64,000 nt of DNA from Helicobacter trogontum (GTDB lineage: Bacteria; Campylobacterota; Campylobacteria; Campylobacterales; Helicobacteraceae): positions 23,134 through 87,133 of the forward strand of contig NZ_JRPL02000009.1 of NCBI RefSeq assembly GCF_000765905.2, written 5' to 3'. Position numbers and translations under genes: made by a program. Under the pieces are notes generated by a model. That model was given only the letters and a program-made list of their open reading frames with translations. It was not told the DNA's origin and searched no databases. How positions within the stretch are numbered: position 1 is the first letter of the stretch; the number at the start of each line of letters is the position of its first letter. Shown here one piece after another: positions 57,207-64,000 of this stretch.

Positions 57207-57974
57207 TTATTCAATGGTATTTTCATCAAACACAATACCAACAGGACAATGATCGCTTCCCATTATTTCCGGATAAATATGTGCCTCTTTGAGATTCTTA
57301 GTAAGGCATCTTGATAGTAAAAAATAATCGATTCTCCAACCCGTATTATTTTGTCTTGCTTTTCCCATATAGCTCCACCATGTATACATATGTTCCTTGT
57401 CTGGATAAAAATAACGATAAGAATCAATAAAACCACTTTCTAAAAGTATGCTCATCTTTTCTCGCTCTTCATCGGTGAAGCCCGCATTTCTACGATTTGT
57501 TTTTGGATTTTTTAGATCTATTTCTTTATGTGCTACATTCAAATCACCACATACAATAACAGGTTTATACTGCTCCAGTCCTTTTAAGAATGCACGAAAG
57601 TCATCCTCCCATTCTTGTCTATATGCAAGTCTTTCGAGTTCTCTTTTGGAGTTTGGTGTATAGACATTTACAAGAAAAAAAGTTGCATATTCTGCAACAA
57701 TAATGCGACCTTCTTTATCATGATGTGCTATACCCATGTCATTACAAACGCTTAATGGCTCTGTTTTACTTAGAATAATTGTACCAGAATACCCCTTTTT
57801 TTCCGCTTCATTCCAAAATTGATAATATCCATCAAAAGTAAAATCACTTTGATTTCTGTGCATTTTAGATTCTTGAATACAAAATACATCAGCATCTATT
57901 GTATTGAAAAAATCCATAAAACCTTTTGTCATGCACGCACGCAATCCATTCACATTCCAAGATATCATTTTCAT
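57207..57974 (-). CDS. xth: exodeoxyribonuclease III / AP endonuclease
   Basis: Class II AP endonuclease of the ExoIII family for base excision repair. The 255 residues contain ISWNVNGLRA (metal-site Asn), IQESKM (Glu), GDLNVAHKEIDL (Asp/Asn catalytic) and GSDHCPVGI (catalytic His with Asp). AGGAC lies before ATG. Monocistronic, divergent from porG. Confidence 0.96.
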   Translation of the reverse strand: MKMISWNVNGLRACMTKGFMDFFNTIDADVFCIQESKMHRNQSDFTFDGYYQFWNEAEKKGYSGTIILSKTEPLSVCNDMGIAHHDKEGRIIVAEYATFFLVNVYTPNSKRELERLAYRQEWEDDFRAFLKGLEQYKPVIVCGDLNVAHKEIDLKNPKTNRRNAGFTDEEREKMSILLESGFIDSYRYFYPDKEHMYTWWSYMGKARQNNTGWRIDYFLLSRCLTKNLKEAHIYPEIMGSDHCPVGIVFDENTIE

Positions 57975-58132
57975 ATTATTGTCCTATTAAAATGTTCAGT
58001 TTAAATTTATATGAGAGACATCAATTATAACTATAGAAATATAACATTGCTTAATATAGATATTAAATCATCTTGTGAGCTAAAATTTGTAGTAAAAAAG
58101 TAATAAAAGTGTTATTGAAAGTAAAAGGTCTT

Positions 58133-58165
58133 ATTTACATGTGTTTCCTTTTAACACATGTAAAT
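58133..58165. promoter_or_regulatory. 13-bp perfect inverted repeat in the xth-porG divergent spacer
   Basis: ATTTACATGTGTT (58133-58145) and AACACATGTAAAT (58153-58165) are exact inverse complements with a seven-base loop. Both flanking genes start away from it, so it cannot be a normal terminator. It has the form of a dimeric-regulator operator or a leader hairpin for xth or por. Confidence 0.5.
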
Positions 58166-58214
58166 CCGTATATATCTCATAGGTAAAATGAAAATCAAAA
58201 GAATTTACAAAATA

Positions 58215-58239
58215 TTTGTTACAATTATTGGGTAACAAA
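58215..58239. promoter_or_regulatory. inverted repeat TTTGTTAC-N9-GTAACAAA upstream of porG
   Basis: Perfect 8-bp arms at 58215-58222 and 58232-58239, about 155 bases upstream of porG, with a TACAAT-like -10 between the arms (58220-58225). This is the layout of a repressor site over a promoter. The regulator is unknown. Confidence 0.4.
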
Positions 58240-58392
58240 CTCTTTACACCATGCAGCATAAGCTAATGACATAGCAGTCTAGGATATTCAACCATGATTT
58301 TATATTATGCTTCATTTACGATACAAAAAAAAGTTTAAAGAGAGTGTTTATGTTTCCATTTGAAACAATAGCCCAATAATAAGGAGAAGATA

Positions 58393-58953
58393 ATGTTAGA
58401 AATCAGATGGCATAGTAGAGCTGGTCAGGGTGCTGTAACTGGTGCTAAGGGGCTGGCAGATGTGATTGCTGGCACGGGCAAAGAGGTGCAGGCTTTTGCA
58501 ACTTATGGTTCTGCAAAACGTGGTGCTACAATGGCGGCATTTGATAGGTTTGATGATACTCCTATTCTCAATCATGAGAAGTATATGGAACCAGATTATG
58601 TATTAGTGATTGATCCAGGTCTTACTTTTATCGCAGATATTTTTGAAAACGAAAAACCTACAACAAAATACATCATCACAACACATCTAAGTAAAGAAGA
58701 ACTACAAGAGAAAAAACCAGAGTTAAAAGATAGAGAGTTTTATATAGTAGATTGCATTAAGATTTCTCTAGAAGCATTAGGAAAGCCTATACCAAATGCA
58801 CCTATGCTTGGTGCTTTCATTAAGGAATCTGGTCTTTTGCCAATTGAAGAGTTCAAAGAAGCATTTAAGAAAGTTTTAGGTAAAAAGTTGCCACAAAAAA
58901 TTATCGATGCTAATATGGTGGCGATTCAGCGTGCTTATGACGAAGTGCATTAA
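58393..58953 (+). CDS. porG: pyruvate:ferredoxin (flavodoxin) oxidoreductase gamma subunit
   Basis: Subunit of the cytoplasmic four-part enzyme that oxidises pyruvate to acetyl-CoA with flavodoxin or ferredoxin as acceptor, replacing pyruvate dehydrogenase in this group. The 186 residues begin MLEIRWHSRAGQGAVTGAKGLAD and contain EVQAFATYGSAKRGATMAAF and APMLGAFIKESGL, as in the gamma family. AAGGAGA precedes ATG. First of the co-oriented porG-porD-porA-porB operon. Confidence 0.96.
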   Translation: MLEIRWHSRAGQGAVTGAKGLADVIAGTGKEVQAFATYGSAKRGATMAAFDRFDDTPILNHEKYMEPDYVLVIDPGLTFIADIFENEKPTTKYIITTHLSKEELQEKKPELKDREFYIVDCIKISLEALGKPIPNAPMLGAFIKESGLLPIEEFKEAFKKVLGKKLPQKIIDANMVAIQRAYDEVH

Positions 58954-58977
58954 AATAAAATCATGAAAGGATAGAAT

Positions 58978-59385
58978 ATGCAAAATGCAAATAAAGGTTG
59001 GAATGACTTATTACCTGGTGCAGTTGTATTTCCGCTTGAAACAGAGGGTGAAAAAAGTCTAGAATTACACCAAGAGGATAGAAAATATACAGATAATAGC
59101 TCTTATACACTAAGCGTAGCACACTGGAGAACAGAAAAGCCAGTGCATAATGTTGAACATTGTATTAACTGCTATTTTTGCTGGGTATATTGCCCAGATA
59201 GCTCCATTTTGGTGAGAGATGAAAAAATGACTGGTGTGGATTATCAACATTGTAAGGGTTGTGGCGTGTGTGCTGATGTGTGCCCAACAAACCCTAAATC
59301 TTTAATTATGTTTCAAGATTTTGTGACAAAAGAAGATGCAATTAGCCAATGGCCAGCAAAAGAGAAGAAAGAGAAGAAGGCATAA
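58978..59385 (+). CDS. porD: pyruvate:ferredoxin oxidoreductase delta (ferredoxin-like) subunit
   Basis: Electron-transfer subunit with two 4Fe-4S sites: HCINCYFCWVYCPDSS and HCKGCGVCADVCPTNP (each CxxCxxCxxxCP). 135 residues. It lies 24 bases after porG with AAAGGA before ATG and 11 bases before porA. Confidence 0.96.
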   Translation: MQNANKGWNDLLPGAVVFPLETEGEKSLELHQEDRKYTDNSSYTLSVAHWRTEKPVHNVEHCINCYFCWVYCPDSSILVRDEKMTGVDYQHCKGCGVCADVCPTNPKSLIMFQDFVTKEDAISQWPAKEKKEKKA

Positions 59386-59396
59386 GGAGTTAAATA

Positions 59397-60620
59397 ATGG
59401 CAAAAGTATATGATTTACAAGAAGTTGAAGTATGGGATGGCAATGTTGCTGCGAGTCACGCATTAAGACAAGCACAGATTGATGTGATGGCGGCATATCC
59501 CATTACGCCATCAACACCCATTGTGCAAGATTATGGTACATTTGTTGGAAATGGTTATATTGATGGTGAATTTGTGCTTGTAGAATCTGAACATGCGGCA
59601 ATGAGCGGTTGTGTTGGTGCAGCTGCTGCGGGTGGTAGGGTAGCTACTGCCACAAGCTCACAAGGGTTGGCATTGATGGTTGAGGTATTATATCAAGCAA
59701 GTGGTATGAGACTGCCTATTGTATTAAATCTAGTCAATCGTGCATTGGCATCACCATTAAATATTCATGGAGATCATTCAGATATGTATCTTTGTCGTGA
59801 TGCAGGTTGGATTCAGCTTTGTACTTGCAATCCACAAGAAGCTTATGACTTTAATCTCATGGCATTTAAAATTGCAGAAGATTATGACGTAAGGGTGCCT
59901 ACAATAGTCAATCAAGATGGTTTTTTAAGCTCTCATACAGCACAAAATGTGCGTCCTTTAAGTGATGAGAAAGCATATAAGTTTATTGGTGAGTATAAGG
60001 CAAAGAATGCGCTTCTAGATTTTAGTAAGCCTGTTACTTACGGTGTGCAAGCAGAAGAAGATTGGCATTATGAGCATAAGGCACAATTACATGCTGCAAT
60101 TATGGAATCTATGCCAGTTATTGAACGAGTATTTGAGGAGTTTAAAGAAAAAACAGGTCGAGCATATAAGCCTGTGATGAGTTATGACATGGATGATGCA
60201 GAAGTAGCAATTTTTGCTATCGGTACGACCGCAGAATCTGCACGGGTTGCAGCAAAAGCTATGAGAGAGCAGGGCATAAAAGCTGGTGTTGTAACTATCC
60301 ATGTGTTACGCCCATTCCCTTATAAGCAAGTAGGTGAGGCATTGAAAAATGCAAAAGCAGTTGCTATTATGGATAAGTCTTCACCTGCAGGTGCTATGGG
60401 TGCGATGTTTAATGAAGTGAGTGCGGCTATTTATCAAGCTGCTACAAATAATCGTCCTATACTTTCCAATTATGTGTATGGTTTGGGGGAACGAGATTTA
60501 ACACAAAAAGACATTAGAAAGATTTATAGTGAGCTTGCAGAGAATGTTAAAGCAGGAAAGCTTACACACAATGCACAAAGATGGATTTGTTTGCGTGGCA
60601 AGGAAATGGGTTTCAATTAA
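59397..60620 (+). CDS. porA: pyruvate:ferredoxin oxidoreductase alpha subunit
   Basis: Carries the pyrimidine-binding half of the thiamine diphosphate site. The 407 residues include AYPITPSTPIVQDYGTF, EHAAMSGCVGAAAAGGRVATATSSQGLALM, NIHGDHSDMYLCRDAGW and a C-terminal domain II (MSYDMDDAEVAIFAIGT). AAGGAG precedes ATG. Within the por operon. Confidence 0.97.
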   Translation: MAKVYDLQEVEVWDGNVAASHALRQAQIDVMAAYPITPSTPIVQDYGTFVGNGYIDGEFVLVESEHAAMSGCVGAAAAGGRVATATSSQGLALMVEVLYQASGMRLPIVLNLVNRALASPLNIHGDHSDMYLCRDAGWIQLCTCNPQEAYDFNLMAFKIAEDYDVRVPTIVNQDGFLSSHTAQNVRPLSDEKAYKFIGEYKAKNALLDFSKPVTYGVQAEEDWHYEHKAQLHAAIMESMPVIERVFEEFKEKTGRAYKPVMSYDMDDAEVAIFAIGTTAESARVAAKAMREQGIKAGVVTIHVLRPFPYKQVGEALKNAKAVAIMDKSSPAGAMGAMFNEVSAAIYQAATNNRPILSNYVYGLGERDLTQKDIRKIYSELAENVKAGKLTHNAQRWICLRGKEMGFN

Positions 60621-60659
60621 GATTCTTAACTTTGAAGAGATATGTTAAAAGGAAAGATA

Positions 60660-61604
60660 ATGACAAAAGAGATAAAAAATCTAAAACAATTTAGTAAGAG
60701 TGCTGAAAGATTTGAAGGTGCACATTTGTTATGTCCTGGTTGTGCCCACGGCATGATTGTGAGAGAGGTTTTAAATGCAGTGGATGGTCCAATAGCTCTT
60801 GGAAATTCTACAGGGTGTTTAGAAGTTTCTACAGCAGTGTATCCACATACATCATGGAATGTGCCATGGATTCATATTGGTTTTGAAAATGGTTCAACTG
60901 CAATTTGTGGTGTTGAAGCTATGTATAAGGCACTTGAGCGTAAGGGTAGATATAAGGGGCAAAAACCTAAATTTGTAGCATTTGGTGGTGATGGTGCGAC
61001 TTATGATATTGGATTCCAATGGATTAGTGGTTGTTTTGAAAGAGGACATGATTTTACATATATTTGCCTCGATAACGAAGTATATGCAAACACAGGTGGC
61101 CAAAGAAGCGGCTCTACCCCTCTTGGTGCTAGTACTTCTACAACACCAGCAGGAAAGGTAAGTTATGGTAAAAAACAAAAGAAAAAAGATTTATTAAGTA
61201 TTATGGCAGCACATGGAAGCCCATATGTAGCACAGGTTGCACCAAATAAATGGAAAGATATGAATGCTAAAATCAAAAGAGCAATTGATACAGAGGGACC
61301 AACTTTTATTAATGCTATGAGTGCTTGTACGACCGAATGGAAATTTAATTCAAATCACACTGTTGAAATGAGTGATTTAGCCGTAGATAGCCTTGTGTTT
61401 CCACTTTATGAGATTATTGATGGACATGAGTTGCGCATCACCTACCGCCCTAAAAATGTTATCCCTGTTAGAGATTACTTGGCTGCTCAAGGTAGATTTA
61501 AGCATTTGTTTAAACCAGAAAATGAGCATATAATCGAGCAATTCCAAAAAGATGTTGATGCAAGATGGGAATTATTGCAAAGAAGGGAAGAAGCAAAGTT
61601 ATAA
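60660..61604 (+). CDS. porB: pyruvate:ferredoxin oxidoreductase beta subunit
   Basis: Thiamine-diphosphate and cluster-binding catalytic subunit. 314 residues from MTKEIKNL (AAGGAAAG immediately before; an earlier in-frame ATG has no site); 314 is the family length in Helicobacter. LCPGCAHGM holds the CxxC of the proximal cluster, and FGGDGATYDIGFQWISG with LDNEVYANTGGQ is the TPP-binding GDG..N motif. Last gene of the operon; no terminator hairpin is evident after it. Confidence 0.97.
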   Translation: MTKEIKNLKQFSKSAERFEGAHLLCPGCAHGMIVREVLNAVDGPIALGNSTGCLEVSTAVYPHTSWNVPWIHIGFENGSTAICGVEAMYKALERKGRYKGQKPKFVAFGGDGATYDIGFQWISGCFERGHDFTYICLDNEVYANTGGQRSGSTPLGASTSTTPAGKVSYGKKQKKKDLLSIMAAHGSPYVAQVAPNKWKDMNAKIKRAIDTEGPTFINAMSACTTEWKFNSNHTVEMSDLAVDSLVFPLYEIIDGHELRITYRPKNVIPVRDYLAAQGRFKHLFKPENEHIIEQFQKDVDARWELLQRREEAKL

Positions 61605-62145
61605 TAGACACTTGGCGAGTTAATCTATCTATTTTTAATGGAGTTGTAGTTTATAAATTGCCTAATAAGATAGATTTTAGAATCGCAAGTTTTTTGATTT
61701 ATCTTCTCATTTACCTTGGTCGCGTTTATTGTTTGCTTGTATTTGATAGAGTGAATTTTAACGTGATTGGGGTCATATACTCGCTGCATATTAAAGTCCA
61801 AGCAGATTGATACAATATTATTTCAGCAGATATAATTTAATGTTTTGCATATTGTTTAATAGAAATTTCTTTGTATAGCAAGAGTACTGCTTAAGAAAAC
61901 GTGTTTTTAAGTAAAGAAATCTTTTTATGCTCTATTATAGTTTAACATGAAGTTTGCAAATCATACAAAGCATATAGAGATGCAAGTTAAACGATAATTG
62001 CATGAGAATTACGCCATGTATCTTATTGTGTTCAAATATTTTCTCTTTTTTGTTAGAATCTGACAATGATATATTTGCAACTGCAAATATATACCCCAAT
62101 TGTTAAAATACAAAATAAACTAGTAAGTATAAAAGGGTTATGACT
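61605..62145. other. intergenic region between porB and the autotransporter
   Basis: About 540 AT-rich bases. It contains the near palindrome CTTAAGAAAAC/GTGTTTTTAAG (61890-61911) and the stronger repeat at 62069-62092. A frame overlapping the end of porB (61565-61810) is not protein-like enough and lacks a ribosome site. TAAAAT at about 62104 may be the promoter of the following gene. Confidence 0.45.
62069..62092. promoter_or_regulatory. 11-bp inverted repeat with two-base centre before the VacA-like gene
   Basis: ATATATTTGCA (62069-62079) and TGCAAATATAT (62082-62092) are exact inverse complements separated by AC. It lies 53 bases before the ATG, just upstream of a -10-like TAAAAT, the position of an activator or repressor operator. 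Confidence 0.55.
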
Positions 62146-64000
62146 ATGAAAATAAAATCATATGTATTGAGTGGGGTTTTGCTTGGCATAAGTCATATCA
62201 TGTATGCTGGGGATATTCAAAATGATATTTATAACCTTAATAACCGAAATAACGCTTCAAACGAAATATTCTATAGCAACAATATGGGGACAACATATAC
62301 TGGTTGGGCATGGGGTAAAGATTTTACACAAACTTATGAAAATGGCACTTTAATTATTGGAAATATCTCAAAAGATCCAAATGCAAATAATATGCATTGG
62401 TTTGGTCGAGGTGGCGATATAGGTTTTATTAATGCTACTTTTAATGCAAAAGAAGTCTATATCACAGGCACGCTTGGTTCTGGGAATAGTTTGAGAACAG
62501 GTGGTGGTGCAAATCTTACATTTAATGCAAACAGCAATCTTACATTAGACAATGCATATATACATATAAATCGTGCAGGTACGCAAAATTCGACTACTTC
62601 CTTGAATGGACAAACAATCAATATAAAAAATTCAGAATTTAATATAGAAAATATCAATGGCGGTGGCATTAACATTGGTAGTGCAAACACAAACAACATA
62701 ATTCTTGATAATACGCATATAAAAATGGATGGCGGACAAATAAATGTTATTGCAAAAAATTCAAAGCTAAATTTTGGAGCGATTAATATTGTAAATGGCA
62801 CACTTGATTTAACACAAGCCAATTATACAGAGCTAACAACACATTCTATCAATATGACTAATTCTAGTTTTCGCTCAAATGAACTCAACATGCTAGGTGA
62901 TATTGTAAATGGTAGATTTGTGCCGACACAAACTCCAGCATATGGGGCAGATCCTCTTCAGAATCTAGGAAATAGTGGACAAGATTTTACTGCAGATTCT
63001 GTAGTAATAGATGATAATAACAGCACGTTAAAAGCAGTTAATGCCACAATTGGAGAGCTAAGTTTCAAGGGGGCAGCATTAAGTGGTGCGACAAAAAAGC
63101 TAACTGCAACCATTAGTGGAAAATTAAATATTACAACATTAACAAACCCTTACCATTGGGCTGGGGTGGGTTTTACATCTGAGTTAGATGTAAAAGAGGC
63201 GAGTGAAGTGAATATAGGAACTATAAATCATCAAAATTATACAAGTGGCAGCACAATACGTGTCAATACAGAAAATAAGCTTGTAGTAGAAAATATTTCT
63301 TTCTCCACAGATGGTATCTCTGGGAGCAATGGGCGTGTGGAGCTTAATTCTTCAAATGGTGATGTTGTGGTTAGAAATGTGGTTGGTTGCAATGGGTCAT
63401 GCACAGGTGGTTTAGGTATCCGCCCTCTTAATATATTGAAGATATCAGGTAAAAATTTTTATGGTGGCAACATAGAAGCTATAGGTTTAACAACAGCTGG
63501 AAGTAATTCTACACTTGATTTAACTGGTGTTATGGGCACAAAATTCATCGATATTTTCTCAATACGTTCAGGTACACTAAAAGCAAGTGATTTTCATATC
63601 AATAATTTTGTAGTGTATAAAGGCAACTCTTATTCTGTTGTAGATCAAAATATCGGTAAAAGCTTTATTAATTATCTTTCAATGGAGCTTGGTACGAGTG
63701 ATACGGCTGATGGAGCAGATATTAGATTTACTGGTGGGGGTGAGATTCTAAATTTTAATGTAATTGATGCTAGACCAACTTCATTTATTCATATGAGTGG
63801 TGATAAAGCAAAAAAGATTAACTATGTAAATACAAATATTATGAATATTAAGGAAGCTGAAGTCAATCTCCATAATGGTATCTTTAATACAATAGTTTCG
63901 CAAAAAGGACAAACAGCAATCGCATCTAACACTAAAATAGTTGCCAATGCTTTAAATGTCAATGAGCTTCTACACATCAAAGATTCTAGTAAGCATAGTG
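62146..64000 (+). CDS. VacA-like autotransporter, N-terminal part
   Basis: The frame is open from ATG 62146 to the window end (618 codons plus one base). Signal peptide MKIKSYVLSGVLLGISHIMYA, then a long Asn/Gly/Thr/Ser-rich passenger with repeated beta-helix-like units (INIKNSEFNIENINGGGINIG, DNTHIKMDGGQINV, STLDLTGVMGTKFIDIF), like the passengers of Helicobacter VacA and VacA-like toxins (FaaA, ImaA, VlpC). A close cysteine pair (GCNGSC, residues 415-419) is unusual for this class but also seen in VacA. AAGGG lies 8 bases upstream; an ATG two codons earlier is too close to it. The C-terminal barrel is outside the window, so the family call is provisional. Confidence 0.75.
   Translation, partial: MKIKSYVLSGVLLGISHIMYAGDIQNDIYNLNNRNNASNEIFYSNNMGTTYTGWAWGKDFTQTYENGTLIIGNISKDPNANNMHWFGRGGDIGFINATFNAKEVYITGTLGSGNSLRTGGGANLTFNANSNLTLDNAYIHINRAGTQNSTTSLNGQTINIKNSEFNIENINGGGINIGSANTNNIILDNTHIKMDGGQINVIAKNSKLNFGAINIVNGTLDLTQANYTELTTHSINMTNSSFRSNELNMLGDIVNGRFVPTQTPAYGADPLQNLGNSGQDFTADSVVIDDNNSTLKAVNATIGELSFKGAALSGATKKLTATISGKLNITTLTNPYHWAGVGFTSELDVKEASEVNIGTINHQNYTSGSTIRVNTENKLVVENISFSTDGISGSNGRVELNSSNGDVVVRNVVGCNGSCTGGLGIRPLNILKISGKNFYGGNIEAIGLTTAGSNSTLDLTGVMGTKFIDIFSIRSGTLKASDFHINNFVVYKGNSYSVVDQNIGKSFINYLSMELGTSDTADGADIRFTGGGEILNFNVIDARPTSFIHMSGDKAKKINYVNTNIMNIKEAEVNLHNGIFNTIVSQKGQTAIASNTKIVANALNVNELLHIKDSSKHS

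Noticed and set aside
61565..61810. 81-codon frame overlapping the end of porB
   Set aside because: Overlaps a secure gene in another frame by 40 bases, has no ribosome site, and the hydrophobic text is not convincing.

Overview
The window comes from a Campylobacterota (epsilonproteobacterial) genome, and the gene content points to the genus Helicobacter outside H. pylori. The evidence is an AT-rich sequence, a 514-residue FlaB-type flagellin behind a sigma-54 promoter, a CetA/CetB-like energy-taxis pair, the four-subunit pyruvate:ferredoxin oxidoreductase PorGDAB, a HIT-pheS-pheT cluster, a lysS-glyA-DUF1882 cluster, and a partial VacA-like autotransporter. The species cannot be fixed from sequence reading alone. 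No rRNA, tRNA, CRISPR array, prophage or intact insertion sequence was seen. Nothing in the window proves a new defence or mobile system; the most interesting material is unusual protein insertions, a catalytically stripped exported reductase, and intergenic palindromes.

Layout. 1-5.3 kb: end of gpmI, ruvA, then dcuA and aspA (C4-dicarboxylate exchange and aspartate-to-fumarate conversion for anaerobic respiration) with a gene remnant between them. 5.3-12 kb: flaB with promoter and terminator, a phosphatidylserine-decarboxylase-like membrane protein, a cytoplasmic protein with cold-shock-like and receiver-like ends, and a LolC/E permease. 12.7-20.1 kb: fluoride channel crcB divergent from a small P-loop kinase, a 50-residue membrane protein, a DUF455 ferritin-like protein, a ZnuB-type permease coupled to a small coiled-coil membrane protein, nadV (nicotinamide salvage) with an RRM protein, and a YceI-like periplasmic protein. 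20.3-31.7 kb: a long minus-strand block recG, SPOR protein, DUF1882 protein, glyA, lysS, cvpA, hemC, polA.

32-45 kb: hemJ, a dynamin-like GTPase, a YwqK-type exported repeat protein downstream of an exact Fur-box palindrome, an NAPE-PLD-like hydrolase, a HIT protein, pheST, an AMIN-domain protein, tgt, and a Tat-exported aldo/keto reductase homologue lacking all four catalytic residues. 45-55 kb: a decayed gene with an A9 tract, gmhB, uvrD/pcrA, a YeiH-type permease, a hairpin-rich possible RNA, gapA, hup, pgk and hemH; pgk and hemH overlap tail to tail. 55-64 kb: cetA/cetB-like pair, xth, porGDAB, and the N-terminal 618 residues of a VacA-like autotransporter that runs off the end behind a near-perfect palindrome.

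Metabolic reading: central carbon (GpmI, GapA, Pgk, PorGDAB), fumarate supply (DcuA, AspA), haem synthesis (HemC, HemJ, HemH) and NAD salvage (NadV) fit a microaerophilic host-associated bacterium; flagellin, the energy-taxis pair and the autotransporter fit motility and host interaction.
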